Source of the DNA: Yoonia maritima | GTDB lineage: Bacteria > Pseudomonadota > Alphaproteobacteria > Rhodobacterales > Rhodobacteraceae | Assembly (NCBI RefSeq): GCF_003003285.1 | Contig: NZ_PVTP01000010.1 | Coordinates: forward strand, 83,817-147,816 | Direction: 5' to 3' | DNA length: 64,000 nt | Shown: positions 33,902-43,287 of the stretch, in pieces | Layout of the letters: each line of letters begins with the position of its first letter | Numbering within the stretch: position 1 is the first letter of the stretch | Made by a program: the position numbers and the translations under genes | The notes under the pieces: generated by a model | What the model saw: the letters and a program-made list of their open reading frames with translations, nothing else | What the model was told of the DNA's origin: nothing | Databases searched by the model: none

Positions 33902-34711
33902 TTACAGCCCAAGAACATCCATCATGTCGTATTCGCCTGGTCCTTTGTCTTGACCCCAAAGCGCGGCCTTGAGCGCACCGCGTGCAAAGATCGCGCGGTC
34001 GGTCGCGAGGTGACGCAGGACGATACGTTCACCGGCGGCTGCGAACATCACGTCATGTTCGCCTACGATATCGCCACCACGGATCGCACTAAAGCCGATG
34101 TCGCCGCGCTTGCGTGCGCCTGTGATCCCGTCGCGCCCGCTATCGCGTACATCCTTTAGATCGACTCCCCGGCCTTCTGCTGCCGCTTCGCCTAGCATCA
34201 GGGCGGTGCCTGATGGGGCATCGACTTTATGATGGTGGTGGGCTTCGATCACTTCGATATCAAAATCTTCGTCCAATGCGGCGGCAACCTTTTGGGTTAA
34301 TTTCACCAGCAGGTTCACACCAAGCGACATGTTCCCTGCACGGACTACAACGGCGTGGCGCGCAGCGGCGTTAATTGCGGCAAGATCATCATCAGTCAGC
34401 CCAGTCGTGCCGATCACATGCACCGCGCGGGCTTGGGCGGCGAGTTCCGCAAAAGCAACGGTCGCGGCAGGTGCTGTGAAATCAATAACAGCCTGCGCCT
34501 TGGCAAAGGCTTCTAGCGCGTCGTCAGTTACGATAACGCCAACTGGCTGACCGCCCATCGCGGTGCCAACGTCCTGACCAATCCAGTCGTGTCCAGCACG
34601 ATCAACCACGCCGACCAAGCGGCATTTGTCCGACGCAAGAACCGTGTTGATCAACATCTGGCCCATTTTGCCTGATCCGCCGGTGATTACGATGCCTGGA
34701 GTATCTGTCAT
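33902..34711 (-). CDS. dapB: 4-hydroxy-tetrahydrodipicolinate reductase
   Basis: DapB reduces 4-hydroxy-tetrahydrodipicolinate in lysine and diaminopimelate synthesis. The 269-residue protein has the NAD(P)-binding motif [11 protein letters not shown] and the signature [16 protein letters not shown] carrying the catalytic His and Lys. The glycine motif reads GGSGKMG where many members have GAxGRMG. ATG 34711 follows AAGGAACAGACCA and is chosen; a longer frame reaches 35023 but lies antisense to rbfA. It is divergent from rbfA across 88 bases. Confidence 0.96.
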   Translation of the reverse strand: MTDTPGIVITGGSGKMGQMLINTVLASDKCRLVGVVDRAGHDWIGQDVGTAMGGQPVGVIVTDDALEAFAKAQAVIDFTAPAATVAFAELAAQARAVHVIGTTGLTDDDLAAINAAARHAVVVRAGNMSLGVNLLVKLTQKVAAALDEDFDIEVIEAHHHHKVDAPSGTALMLGEAAAEGRGVDLKDVRDSGRDGITGARKRGDIGFSAIRGGDIVGEHDVMFAAAGERIVLRHLATDRAIFARGALKAALWGQDKGPGEYDMMDVLGL

Positions 34712-34799
34712 TGGTCTGTTCCTTCGCGTTTGTTCCCTATTAGCCATGGTTTGCCGCTGACGCAAAGCCTTGCTTGGCTTTGGCGCAGAAGAGGCATAA

Positions 34800-35204
34800 A
34801 TGTGGGACATGGCAAAGAAATCAAATCGCGACGGCAAGGCACCCACACAACGTATGTTGCGCGTGGGCGAACAGTTTCGCCGAATCCTGTCCGAAGTCCT
34901 GCAACGCGGCGACGTGCATGACCCAGAACTCAACCGCATGTCCATCACCGTGGGCGAAGTGCGCATGTCCCCTGATCTAAGCATCGCAACGGCGTTTATT
35001 CTGCCGCTCGGCGGGCAAGGCAAAGAAGAAGCCTTGGCTGCGATGCGTCGTAACCGCTATGAAATTCGCCATCTTGTGGTGAAGGGCGGCACGATGAAGT
35101 TCGCACCTGAACTGCGGTTCGAAATTGATGGTACGTTCGATCAGATGGACGCGACCCGCGCCCTGTTGGCCGAAGACCACGTGCGTCAGGACATCGACGA
35201 CTAA
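34800..35204 (+). CDS. rbfA: 30S ribosome-binding factor A
   Basis: RbfA matures the 3' minor domain and 5' end of 16S rRNA on the small subunit. The 134-residue protein shows [18 protein letters not shown] at the N-terminus, then the KH-like core [21 protein letters not shown] and [12 protein letters not shown] 34800 follows GAGGCATAA; ATG 34809 (MAKKSNRDG) is an alternative. The gene is divergent from dapB. Its TAA shares a base with the ATG of the following gene. Confidence 0.95.
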   Translation: MWDMAKKSNRDGKAPTQRMLRVGEQFRRILSEVLQRGDVHDPELNRMSITVGEVRMSPDLSIATAFILPLGGQGKEEALAAMRRNRYEIRHLVVKGGTMKFAPELRFEIDGTFDQMDATRALLAEDHVRQDIDD

Positions 35205-35920
35205 TGCGTGCGGCAGCGTTTGCTTTGCTTTGGATGGCCGCCCCGGCGGCGGCGGTCACCTGCGCAGACGTATCTTACGAAGGCAACAGCTACACCACTT
35301 GTAGCGTTGATGCCGTGACAGAAGACCTACGTTTATTCCTGCGCGATGACGAAGGCGCAGTGCTGGGCAGTTTCTCGGCCGTTGATGATTTCGCGGACGA
35401 AGGCACGCTTGTCTTTGCGATGAACGCCGGGATGTACCACGATGATCGTGCACCCGTAGGTCACTACATTGAAAACGGTATCGAAGAAATGCGCGTGATC
35501 CCGAACGCGGGACCGGGAAACTTTGGACTGCTACCCAATGGCGTGTTCTGCCTTACCGATGACGCCGCGCAGATTTATGAAACTCTCGACTATCTAGATA
35601 AAACGCCTGAATGCCGCGACGCGACGCAATCTGGCCCAATGCTCGTGATTGATGGTGACCTGCATCCACGGTTCTTGGTCGACAGTACGTCGCGCTATCT
35701 ACGCAACGGAGTCGGGACGACACAAGACGGAGCAACAGCCGTATTTGCGATCTCAAACAACGCAGTGACATTCCACGAATTTGGCAGCTTCTTTCGCGAT
35801 TTCCTGAAACTACCCAACGCGCTGTATTTTGATGGAAAGGTCTCGCGGCTTTATTCTACCGACCTTCGGCGTTCGGACTTCGGATTTCAGCTAGGCCCGA
35901 TGGTTGGGGTCGTTGAATAG
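35204..35920 (+). CDS. Phosphodiester glycosidase family protein (NAGPA / DUF2233), exported
   Basis: The 238-residue protein has a signal peptide ([20 protein letters not shown]). The NAGPA-like domain follows: FAMNAGMYHDDRAPVGHYIENG, NFGLLPNGVFCL, SGPMLVIDG.LHPRFL and VFAISNNAVTFHEFG. Relatives remove covering sugars by phosphodiester cleavage, but bacterial substrates are unknown; a cell-envelope glycan is plausible. The start overlaps the rbfA stop (TAATG). The 3' end overlaps the convergent NUDIX gene by 34 bases. Confidence 0.88.
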   Translation: MRAAAFALLWMAAPAAAVTCADVSYEGNSYTTCSVDAVTEDLRLFLRDDEGAVLGSFSAVDDFADEGTLVFAMNAGMYHDDRAPVGHYIENGIEEMRVIPNAGPGNFGLLPNGVFCLTDDAAQIYETLDYLDKTPECRDATQSGPMLVIDGDLHPRFLVDSTSRYLRNGVGTTQDGATAVFAISNNAVTFHEFGSFFRDFLKLPNALYFDGKVSRLYSTDLRRSDFGFQLGPMVGVVE

Positions 35921-36321
35921 ACGGATTGCGCCAGCGCGATGACTTCGACGACATCGGCGCTTGTCCTTAGTGCGGGAACCTCAGTGATCTCAAACCACTT
36001 TGCTTCGTTTACATCGTCGGATGCGTTTGGCGTGCCTGATCGATAGGTGCACAGGACGGCTGCTAGCAGGAAATGATGTTCGATAGTCCCATTCGTATCA
36101 TGTGTGATGATGTCTAGGTTTGTTAGATAACGTGCGGGTTCTGCGACGATGGCCGTTTCTTCAAGTAACTCGCGGGCTGCCGCGTCCAGCGCCGTTTCAC
36201 CGAATTCAACATGCCCACCCGGAAAACCCCACAGCCCGGCATCGGGTTCGTTTTTGCGCTGAGCAAGCAGCACATGGTCGCCGCGAAGAACCACGGCGAT
36301 GGCAGCAAGTTTTGGGATCAT
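35887..36321 (-). CDS. NUDIX hydrolase
   Basis: The 144-residue protein has a complete NUDIX box, GGHVEFGETALDAAARELLEET, from about residue 35. KLAAIAVVLRGDHVLLAQRK before it forms the first strands. Such enzymes hydrolyse nucleoside diphosphates linked to another group; the exact substrate is not predictable. It starts within a 4-base overlap of the SGNH hydrolase stop, so the two are coupled. Confidence 0.92.
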   Translation of the reverse strand: MIPKLAAIAVVLRGDHVLLAQRKNEPDAGLWGFPGGHVEFGETALDAAARELLEETAIVAEPARYLTNLDIITHDTNGTIEHHFLLAAVLCTYRSGTPNASDDVNEAKWFEITEVPALRTSADVVEVIALAQSVYSTTPTIGPS

Positions 36322-36947
36322 AGCGCCGCGGCCACCGCATGGCCGAGTTTGATTTGGGCGTCAGCATCAAAGTGCACGCCGTCGATTTGGCTTGGTCCGA
36401 TATGCTGGCCCGCGTCCAAGAATTTAGCACCCCAATGTGCTGCAAGACCGGCGTAAAGCGGCGCAAGCTGTGCTGACTTGGCCGCCGCGCCATAGAAGAC
36501 GTCTGAGATTGGCCCTTGTTCAAGCACCAAAGGTGGACAGATCAGCAAGACTTCGAAGCCGCTGTGCCTTGTTTGGTATTCTTCGGAATTTGCGATGGCG
36601 AGAAGGCCCGCGATCCCTGCAGCAACGCCTTCGGCGGTCAGGCCAAAATGTGCCTTCAGATCATTCGTGCCGAGCATAATCGTCAGCACATCAATGGGGC
36701 CGTGACTTTCCAGCGCAATCCGTAGTCCCAGCTGCCCGTTCATGTGCGGACCCATCGTTGGGTCGGCATAGGCGGCGGTACGTCCGGGGAGCCCTTCCTC
36801 GACCAGCTCCCAGTCTGATCCAAGATCAGCAAGTGCAACCGTTGGCCACCGGGTTTCACGGCCATAGCGTGCATATACCCCGCGCTTCTGGATCGGTGGC
36901 GTTCCATGCGTGTTACTGTCGCCAAATGTCATCAATGTTTTTGTCAT
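36318..36947 (-). CDS. SGNH/GDSL hydrolase (arylesterase-like)
   Basis: The 209-residue protein has block I TFGDSNTHG (Ser nucleophile, residue 10), block III GTNDLKAHF and block V DGVHFDADA with the Asp-x-x-His pair. No signal peptide is visible. Members are esterases or lipases acting on short acyl or aryl esters. It overlaps the NUDIX gene by 4 bases, and its start faces the thioredoxin-like gene. Confidence 0.92.
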   Translation of the reverse strand: MTKTLMTFGDSNTHGTPPIQKRGVYARYGRETRWPTVALADLGSDWELVEEGLPGRTAAYADPTMGPHMNGQLGLRIALESHGPIDVLTIMLGTNDLKAHFGLTAEGVAAGIAGLLAIANSEEYQTRHSGFEVLLICPPLVLEQGPISDVFYGAAAKSAQLAPLYAGLAAHWGAKFLDAGQHIGPSQIDGVHFDADAQIKLGHAVAAAL

Positions 36948-37054
36948 GTCTGCACGCTATGTTCGGAAACGTTGTTGGTAAAGTGTCATTGCCTCTTGGC
37001 CTATCGTGCAGGAACGCACATATATGCGGTAACAAACGTATAAGGAGACAGAAC

Positions 37055-37966
37055 ATGCTGGAATTGGACGCCACCCCAAAGGCCCCCGCTGATCTGATCA
37101 AAGACGCGACCGACGCGACATTCGCGGCGGACGTTATCGAAGCATCGCAAACCGTGCCCGTTATCGTGGATTTCTGGGCGCCTTGGTGCGGCCCATGTAA
37201 AACGCTTGGCCCCGCAATCGAAGCCGCCGTGACCAAGGCAGGCGGGCGCGTTAAATTGGTTAAGGTCGATGTCGATGCGAACCAAGCCTACGCGGGTCAG
37301 TTGCAGGTTCAGTCGATCCCAACGGTATATGCATTCTTTCAAGGACGCCCCGTCGATGGTTTCCAAGGTGCTTTGCCACCATCCGAGATTGACGCATTCG
37401 TGGAAAAGATAGCAGCACTTGGCGGTGATCCAGAGGCTGAAGGGCTTTCTGCTGCCATCGAGGCCGCAGACCAGATGCTAGAAGAGGGCGCAGTCGCTGA
37501 CGCGGCTGAAACCTTTGCCGCGATCCTGCAAGAAGAACCAAACAGTGCGCCCGCTTATGCTGGGTTGGTCCGTTCTTATCTGGCATTGGATGACGTTGAT
37601 CAGGCCGAGGCCATCTTGAACGGTGCCCCCGCAGAGATTTCGGATGATCCGTTGCTTGAAGCAGCGCATGCACAAATCACGCTAGCCCGCGAGGCAGCGA
37701 ACGCTGGTCCAGTTGCGGATCTGCAGGCCGCAGTCGAGGCTGACCCGGCAAACCATCAGGCCCGGTTTGATCTGGCAATTGCACTGCATGCCAACGGGCA
37801 AGTCGAAGAATCGGTCGATCAGTTGCTCGAACTATTCCGCCGTGATCGCGAATGGAACGATGGGGCCGCCAAGGCGCAGTTGTTCACAATTTTCGACGCC
37901 AGAGAGGCCAAAGACCCAATTGTTTTGAATGGCCGCCGAAAATTGTCATCGTTGATATTTGCATGA
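37055..37966 (+). CDS. CnoX-type thioredoxin fused to TPR domain
   Basis: The 303-residue protein has an N-terminal thioredoxin domain with active site WAPWCGPCKT (Cys45, Cys48). A TPR-like alpha-helical region follows (about 120-300) with repeated A..A..L and P.....A..L patterns. This layout matches CnoX/YbbN, a chaperedoxin that protects proteins from oxidative aggregation with GroEL; here the WCGPC motif is intact. The ATG at 37055 follows AAGGAG (37042-37047); an in-frame extension to 36758 is antisense to the SGNH gene. The Lon-domain gene follows 27 bases downstream. Confidence 0.92.
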   Translation: MLELDATPKAPADLIKDATDATFAADVIEASQTVPVIVDFWAPWCGPCKTLGPAIEAAVTKAGGRVKLVKVDVDANQAYAGQLQVQSIPTVYAFFQGRPVDGFQGALPPSEIDAFVEKIAALGGDPEAEGLSAAIEAADQMLEEGAVADAAETFAAILQEEPNSAPAYAGLVRSYLALDDVDQAEAILNGAPAEISDDPLLEAAHAQITLAREAANAGPVADLQAAVEADPANHQARFDLAIALHANGQVEESVDQLLELFRRDREWNDGAAKAQLFTIFDAREAKDPIVLNGRRKLSSLIFA

Positions 37967-37993
37967 TCGGCGTATCGGCCTAGGTTATCTGCC

Positions 37994-38635
37994 ATGATAC
38001 CAATCGCAGACCTGCCTGACGTCATTCCAGTGTTTCCTCTCCCGGGCGCGTTGCTTTTGCCGCGCGCACGGTTGCCCCTACATCTGTTCGAACCGCGCTA
38101 TCTGGCGATGCTGGATGACGTGCTGAAAACATCGCACCGGCTGATTGGCATGGTGCAACCCTATGCACGCCCCGATGATAGTAGTCGGCTGCACACCATC
38201 GGTTGCGCTGGACGGATCACTGCCTTTTCCGAAACGGAAGATGGGCGCTACATGATCACCCTATCTGGTGTATCGCGGTTTCGGATCGTGAACGAGGTTG
38301 ACGGCTTTACGCCCTATCGTCGTTGCAAAGTCGATTGGAAAGGTTTTGACCGTGACCTTGGCACAGCCGAGAAAGACCCCGATTTTGAGCGCGAACCGTT
38401 TATGAAAACGCTTGGTCGGTTTTTCGAAGACAAAGGCCTATCCACAGATTGGGACAGCTTGGGCGATGCAGACGATGAGCTGCTGATCAATTCACTTGCT
38501 ATGCTGTGCCCCTTCGACCCCGAAGACAAACAAGCCCTGCTAGAGGCGCCCTCACTCACCACGCGCCGCGAGACGCTGACAACACTAATCCAATTCGCCC
38601 TACGTGGCGGATCAGGGGACGAGATATTACAATGA
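37994..38635 (+). CDS. LON peptidase substrate-binding domain protein
   Basis: The 213-residue protein consists of the N-terminal LAN domain of Lon without ATPase or protease parts. It begins [20 protein letters not shown], then [12 protein letters not shown] and [19 protein letters not shown]. It may act as a substrate adaptor, but function is unproven. Its stop overlaps the ATG of the Trm112-like gene (ATGA). In Rhodobacterales the order thioredoxin/TPR - Lon-domain - Trm112 is commonly seen. Confidence 0.9.
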   Translation: MIPIADLPDVIPVFPLPGALLLPRARLPLHLFEPRYLAMLDDVLKTSHRLIGMVQPYARPDDSSRLHTIGCAGRITAFSETEDGRYMITLSGVSRFRIVNEVDGFTPYRRCKVDWKGFDRDLGTAEKDPDFEREPFMKTLGRFFEDKGLSTDWDSLGDADDELLINSLAMLCPFDPEDKQALLEAPSLTTRRETLTTLIQFALRGGSGDEILQ

Positions 38636-38811
38636 CCGAACCACAATTCGACCCAAAGATGCTAGAGGCCTTGGTCTGCCCGATGACCCAAGCCACGCTG
38701 ACCTATGACGCAGAAAAACAAGAGTTAGTGTCGAAAAGTGCTAAACTTGCTTTCCCAATCCGCAATGGCATCCCCGTGATGCTGGTGGACGAAGCGCGTA
38801 AGCTGGATTGA
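38632..38811 (+). CDS. Trm112 family protein (UPF0434, YcaR-like)
   Basis: The 59-residue protein matches the family core: [17 protein letters not shown], the [18 protein letters not shown] segment and a terminal DEARKLD. Members are small zinc-ribbon-like proteins that in other organisms activate methyltransferases. Here only one Cys of the usual metal-binding set is present (LVCP), so metal binding is doubtful. The gene overlaps the upstream Lon-domain gene by 4 bases. Confidence 0.9.
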   Translation: MTEPQFDPKMLEALVCPMTQATLTYDAEKQELVSKSAKLAFPIRNGIPVMLVDEARKLD

Positions 38812-39369
38812 TCAGTACGTTCTACGCGTTTCGTTGTAAGGCACACCGGATTCTCCAATTTTCTTAGCAAGCCAACTTAGGCTTATCCCTGAATAATCCT
38901 TGAGCTCAATCGACGGGGTGCCACCGTTAAAGTGCACCCAGTAACTGCGCAGATCAGATTGTTCATACCGCTCAAGCGTGCGAAATTCGATCTGCTTGAT
39001 GTCAGAAAGTTTTGCGTGAAACCCGATTTCTGTGCCGTGTGCATGCTGCGGCACATGCCAAAGCAAATCGTCAGACGTTAGGCGAAAATGCCAGTATCCC
39101 GACGGTTTGCGTGACCGATGTGCAAAAACGGCTTCCTTGATAAGATTATATGCCCCAGTGCAGACCAAGAAAACACCAAGAATGCTCCAGAAGTTGAGGT
39201 CGCCAATGTCGTCGATCGACATCCCAAGGCCAAAGCTGTCCGGAATTAGGCGCAAGCCAAAATAGCTAAGCCCGATGGCCAATAAGGGAACGATAATCAA
39301 TCGTGTAACCATCCGCCGTTTAACTGATCGGCGGATATCGAAAAATGGCGGCGTAACTTCGTTGGGCAT
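38812..39369 (-). CDS. Hypothetical membrane protein, 185 residues
   Basis: No family is recognised. After a basic N-terminus (IRRSVKRRMVTR) there are two hydrophobic helices, about residues 22-45 and 58-80. A cytoplasmic C-terminal domain follows that looks PH-like: SGYWHFRLTSDDLLWHVPQH, DIKQIEFRTLERYE and YWVHFNGGTPSIELKDY. The stop touches the end of the Trm112-like gene. Confidence 0.7.
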   Translation of the reverse strand: MPNEVTPPFFDIRRSVKRRMVTRLIIVPLLAIGLSYFGLRLIPDSFGLGMSIDDIGDLNFWSILGVFLVCTGAYNLIKEAVFAHRSRKPSGYWHFRLTSDDLLWHVPQHAHGTEIGFHAKLSDIKQIEFRTLERYEQSDLRSYWVHFNGGTPSIELKDYSGISLSWLAKKIGESGVPYNETRRTY

Positions 39370-39426
39370 CCGTTTCTCAAAACGTCATGATTCTTCGGGG
39401 CAGACTATACCAGCCTTAGGTTTCTT

Positions 39427-40638
39427 CTACCCCTGCATCAATTTCGGCAAATCACCGGTCAGCCCGGCTGCTTCGCGGATGAACCCGCGACGTAGACCTG
39501 GGATGGCGTTGACTGCGCCCATGCCGATATCACGTGCGGCGCGTAGCAGTGGGTTATCGTTGGAAAACAGTCGGTTGAACGTGTCAGTGGCAAGCGCGAG
39601 CGTAGCCGTGTCGAACCGCCGCCACTGTTGGTAGCGTTCCAAAACTTGCGGGCTACCGATGTCTTCGCCGCGTGCGCGTGCGTCTGATAGTACCTCGGCC
39701 AAAGCAGCCACGTCGCGTAGCCCAGCGTTTAATCCTTGCCCTGCAATAGGGTGCATGCCGTGGGCGGCGTCGCCGACTAGCGCTAGCCGATCACCGATCA
39801 GGCTGTTGGCGAGCGTGAGGCCTAGCGGATAGGTAAATCGTGCGCCTGTCAGGCTGATTTGGCCAAGGAAACTGCCGAAGGCGGGGCGTAGCGCATCAAG
39901 GAAATCTTCGTCATTCATCGCGGCAAGTTCGGTGGCGCGGGCGTCGGTTTCGCTCCACACGATTGAACTGCGATTTTCCGTGAGCGGCAGAATGGCAAGC
40001 GGGCCACCGGGCATGAAGAACTGGTGTGCGATACCGCCGTGCGGTTTGTCGTGGGCGACGGCGCAGACTACGGCGGTTTGCCCGTAACCCCAGCCAGTCC
40101 GCTTGATCCCGGCGCGTTCGGCGGTACCACTGCGGCGGCCATCAGATCCGACCAAAATTTGTCCAGTTACCACCTTGCCAGATGCGAGTGTTACGCTGGC
40201 TCGGGCGTTCTGGATTGCCTGTGAAACAACGGTTTCTTTGGACAGTTGGGTGATCAATGGCTCCGCTGCCATCGCGTCCAGAAACGCGCGGCGCAGGTGG
40301 CGGTCTTCGACCATGAAACCCATCGGGCCTTCTTCGATTTCGGCGTGATCGAAATGCAGCATCCACGGGCTTGGCCCTTCGCCAGCGCGGCCATCGGTGA
40401 CTTTGATTTCCAACATCGGCTGGGCGTCATCGTCGACGGCATCCCAGACACCGATGCCTTGCAATAGGCGTTTCGACGACAGCGCCAAAGCATAGCTGCG
40501 CCCATCAAAATCAGGGCGTTTGCGCCGATCAATGGCCAAGCTGTCGATGATTGTCACGGCAAAGCCTGCCTGTGCAGCGGCCAGTGCCAAGGCTGGGCCG
40601 TTCAGCCCGCCACCTACGATGATGATATCCGTATCCAT
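39427..40638 (-). CDS. UbiH/UbiF/COQ6 family FAD-dependent hydroxylase
   Basis: The 403-residue flavoprotein hydroxylase has the FAD-binding motif IIIVGGGLNGPALALAAAQ at the start, a central GSDGRRS motif, and VGDAAHGMHPIAGQGLNAGL near residue 285. These are the UbiH-family signatures. It most likely hydroxylates a ubiquinone precursor ring. Which of UbiH, UbiF, UbiI or UbiM it represents cannot be told here. ATG 40638 gives MDTDIIIVGG and is chosen over the extended start at 40701. A COQ9 gene lies about 9 kb away. Confidence 0.92.
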   Translation of the reverse strand: MDTDIIIVGGGLNGPALALAAAQAGFAVTIIDSLAIDRRKRPDFDGRSYALALSSKRLLQGIGVWDAVDDDAQPMLEIKVTDGRAGEGPSPWMLHFDHAEIEEGPMGFMVEDRHLRRAFLDAMAAEPLITQLSKETVVSQAIQNARASVTLASGKVVTGQILVGSDGRRSGTAERAGIKRTGWGYGQTAVVCAVAHDKPHGGIAHQFFMPGGPLAILPLTENRSSIVWSETDARATELAAMNDEDFLDALRPAFGSFLGQISLTGARFTYPLGLTLANSLIGDRLALVGDAAHGMHPIAGQGLNAGLRDVAALAEVLSDARARGEDIGSPQVLERYQQWRRFDTATLALATDTFNRLFSNDNPLLRAARDIGMGAVNAIPGLRRGFIREAAGLTGDLPKLMQG

Positions 40639-40944
40639 AGGGCTTAATATGACCCTGCACGCGGGATTGTCCATGCGATCCTTGGCCGCTGGGGTGCCCA
40701 CCGTACGGTGGTTTTTGCCGTTTGGCTCGAGGCGAGGGTTAACGCGTTATTTTGTGTGGAAATGAGCGGTCGGCGATGCGTCGGATTTACGTCGGACGTT
40801 TGCCCAAAGGCAAGATAAGTTTTTTGTCATGGATAAGTTTAGATGACTTGGTATGTCATTTGCGCCGAATAATAGTTCGTTTGGGACCAACGGTAATTGT
40901 CTGAAGCGAGCGATAAGAAGCTCCCTGCCATATTTTCAATCACG
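40639..40944. other. Intergenic region between the UbiH-like and CoiA-like genes
   Basis: These 306 bases carry no gene. The notable element is a perfect 14-base palindrome, CCACCGTACGGTGG (40698-40711), followed on the plus strand by five T. It lies about 60 bases upstream of the UbiH-like start, so it may be an operator or a short terminator hairpin. Nothing else is visible. Confidence 0.45.
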
Positions 40945-41676
40945 TTAGTTCGCTTGCCAATACCAGGTCGGGCGTCGCCATATCGGGCAACCTTTGAGAA
41001 ATCCGTCGATGGCGTCCTGTAGAGACATGCGTCGGATCTCCTGGCCTCGACCAAAACGTAAAGTTGGGCACGAGTCAGGATAGGTACTTTTATCTTTTAA
41101 CGTAACTCCGAAAGTCAGTAGGTCCTCATCGTCCACCTGAAGTTCAATGTGCGCTTGGTTGTATTCAAAGTTTTCGTTAAAGATTGCTTTTCTAAGATGG
41201 TTACCAACTGGCTCTTCTGAAATGATCCAGCAACATTTGACTGAGGATTCGCGATACCTTTTAGTCCTTAATCTAAAATCGTTAAGGTGCTGACTAGAAA
41301 GTTGTACTTCGAATGCAGTTTTGTTGCCGTTAGGAAGTGTAACGAGTACGTCTGCAATCCACTGATTTCCGTCAGGCGTACTTCCTGCAACCTCTAAGTC
41401 TGCAGTATATCCTAATGACCGCGCGGCTTTCAGAATGTCGATTTTAAGGCGTGTATGAGCGTAACTTTCCGGTTTTGGAGGGTTGCCGCTAAACCCTACA
41501 TTATGTGCGAAGAAACGGAGTCCACGGCTGGAAGTTTTAGGCACGGCGGGCCATTTAGATCGCGGCATTAACACTGTTCCGGTTTGCGCGTTGCATAGTG
41601 CATCCCATTCCAGATCAGAGACGGAAAAAGCCTCAACTATTTCGCCAGTATCAGCTCTGTATGCTATTTGCCCCAT
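40945..41676 (-). CDS. CoiA-like competence-family protein
   Basis: The 243-residue protein resembles the competence protein CoiA family: GLRFFAHNVG.., then ESYAHTRLKIDILKAARSLG. A nuclease-like core follows, WIADVLVTLPNGNKTAFEVQLSSQ, whose D...E-x-Q pattern fits the restriction-endonuclease fold of CoiA. The late CPIWRRPTWYW is not recognised. Role in DNA uptake here is inferred only from family; no other competence genes are adjacent. The gene reads as more AT-rich than its neighbours and may be an acquired gene. Confidence 0.7.
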   Translation of the reverse strand: MGQIAYRADTGEIVEAFSVSDLEWDALCNAQTGTVLMPRSKWPAVPKTSSRGLRFFAHNVGFSGNPPKPESYAHTRLKIDILKAARSLGYTADLEVAGSTPDGNQWIADVLVTLPNGNKTAFEVQLSSQHLNDFRLRTKRYRESSVKCCWIISEEPVGNHLRKAIFNENFEYNQAHIELQVDDEDLLTFGVTLKDKSTYPDSCPTLRFGRGQEIRRMSLQDAIDGFLKGCPIWRRPTWYWQAN

Positions 41677-41852
41677 AGTCCCCTCCAGACATTCGACTAG
41701 GCTATTGGATCGCCGTTACTAAATCTACCTGTGATTGCAGTTCTTGCTTTGAGGAAGGGAGAACTAAGTTCGCAATGTGCTAGGCGTCGTGTTTCCTCGA
41801 TTGTTCTCCGTTTTCCTCCCCGCTAGGGTCGCTGTAAGACAGGAGAATTCAC

Positions 41853-43181
41853 ATGCAAGATTGGCGATGGATGACGGCGGCTGATTTGGGTCGTGCGATT
41901 GGGGCGGGGGAGATTGATCCGGTTGCTCTGACGGAAGTGTATCTGGATGCCATTGATGCCCATGAGTTCCGTGATCGTATCTATGCGAGGGTGACGCATG
42001 ACCGCGCAAGGGCCGAGGCTGCTGCTGCATCGGAACGTGCGAAATCCGGGTTTCGCCGTGGCCCGTTGGATGGTGTGCCTGTGTCTTGGAAAGACCTGTT
42101 TGATACGGCTGGCGTCGCGACCGAGGCGGGGACTGCTTTGATGGAGGGCCGCGTGCCGACGCAGGATGCGTTGGTTTTGCAAAATGCCACTGCCGCCGGG
42201 TTGGTTTGCCTTGGTAAAACCCACATGTCCGAGATCGCGTTTTCGGGGCTTGGGCTTAATCCGATTACGGCGACCCCGCCTTGTGTGAACGACCATGAAG
42301 CGGTTGCTGGTGGGTCGTCTTCGGGGGCGGCGACTTCGGTTGCGTTTGGGTTGGCTGCGGCTGGAATAGGGTCTGATACGGGCGGATCAGTGCGTATCCC
42401 GTCTGCTTGGAACGATCTGGTTGGTTTGAAAACCACGCATGGGCGGTTGTCGCTGGATGGCGTTGTACCGCTTTGCCTGACCTTTGATACCGTTGGCCCA
42501 TTGTGCCGGTCGGTCGAGGATGCCACGCTTTTGTATGCTGCGTTGGAAGGTGAGAAAGCCGTTGATCTGGGGCACACAGATTTACAGGGTGTTCGGTTGA
42601 TGGTGTTGGATACCATCGTTCCCGATGATGTGCGCGATGCGCCGCGGGCGGCGTTCCAAAGTGCGGTTGAACGGTTGCAGAATGCTGGCGCGATTGTTGA
42701 GCACCGCTATTTCTCGCAGCTATTTGATGCGTTCAATTTGGCGGGTAACCTTTACGCCGCTGATAGCTATGGCTGGTGGCGTGATCTGGTCGAGGCAAAT
42801 CCCGAAAAGATGTTCCCGCAGATTTTGGAGCGTGTTCGTGGTGGCAAGGATGTAAGTGGCCCTGATTACGTGGCGGGTTGGAATCTACTGCGTGATATCC
42901 GTAAGCAATACGCAGCCGAGGTCGCGCCGTTTGATGCGGTGATTATGCCGACGGCGCCGATATTGCCGCCGCATGCTGATCGGCTGTTGTCGGATGACGC
43001 ATATTATAAGGCCGAGAACCTGTTGGCGCTGCGTAATACGCGTGTGGCGAACCTGCTTGATTTGGCGTCTGTGACTTTGCCTACTGGCGTTCCATCCTGT
43101 GGGATCATGTTTAACGGGTCAAACGGGGGCGAGGCCGCGCTGTTGCGCCTGTGTGCCGCCGCTGAACAAGCGCTGGCGTAA
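41853..43181 (+). CDS. Amidase signature enzyme (GatA/AtzF-like)
   Basis: The 442-residue amidase has the complete Ser-cisSer-Lys triad: Lys80 in GVPVSWKDL, the cis-Ser around 155-157 in GGSSSGAATSVA, and nucleophile Ser179 in GSDTGGSVRIPSAW. It hydrolyses an amide, but the specific substrate is not evident. It is not near gatB/gatC, so it is probably a catabolic amidase, not GatA. The next gene is an aminotransferase about 100 bases downstream. Confidence 0.9.
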   Translation: MQDWRWMTAADLGRAIGAGEIDPVALTEVYLDAIDAHEFRDRIYARVTHDRARAEAAAASERAKSGFRRGPLDGVPVSWKDLFDTAGVATEAGTALMEGRVPTQDALVLQNATAAGLVCLGKTHMSEIAFSGLGLNPITATPPCVNDHEAVAGGSSSGAATSVAFGLAAAGIGSDTGGSVRIPSAWNDLVGLKTTHGRLSLDGVVPLCLTFDTVGPLCRSVEDATLLYAALEGEKAVDLGHTDLQGVRLMVLDTIVPDDVRDAPRAAFQSAVERLQNAGAIVEHRYFSQLFDAFNLAGNLYAADSYGWWRDLVEANPEKMFPQILERVRGGKDVSGPDYVAGWNLLRDIRKQYAAEVAPFDAVIMPTAPILPPHADRLLSDDAYYKAENLLALRNTRVANLLDLASVTLPTGVPSCGIMFNGSNGGEAALLRLCAAAEQALA

Positions 43182-43287
43182 AAGCCACAAAATCACAACG
43201 ATTCGCCGCTAGTTCTGGACAGACAGGGTGGCATCACGCTACTTTGGTAAAAAACGGGGCGAAATGATCCCGTGAATTGAGGCAGTT

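Noticed and set aside
34712..35023. N-terminal extension of dapB
   Set aside because: The extension is antisense to rbfA and unlike DapB; ATG 34711 has a good ribosome site and the canonical start.
36758..37054. N-terminal extension of the thioredoxin-TPR gene
   Set aside because: It is antisense to the SGNH hydrolase; AAGGAG before ATG 37055 sets the start.
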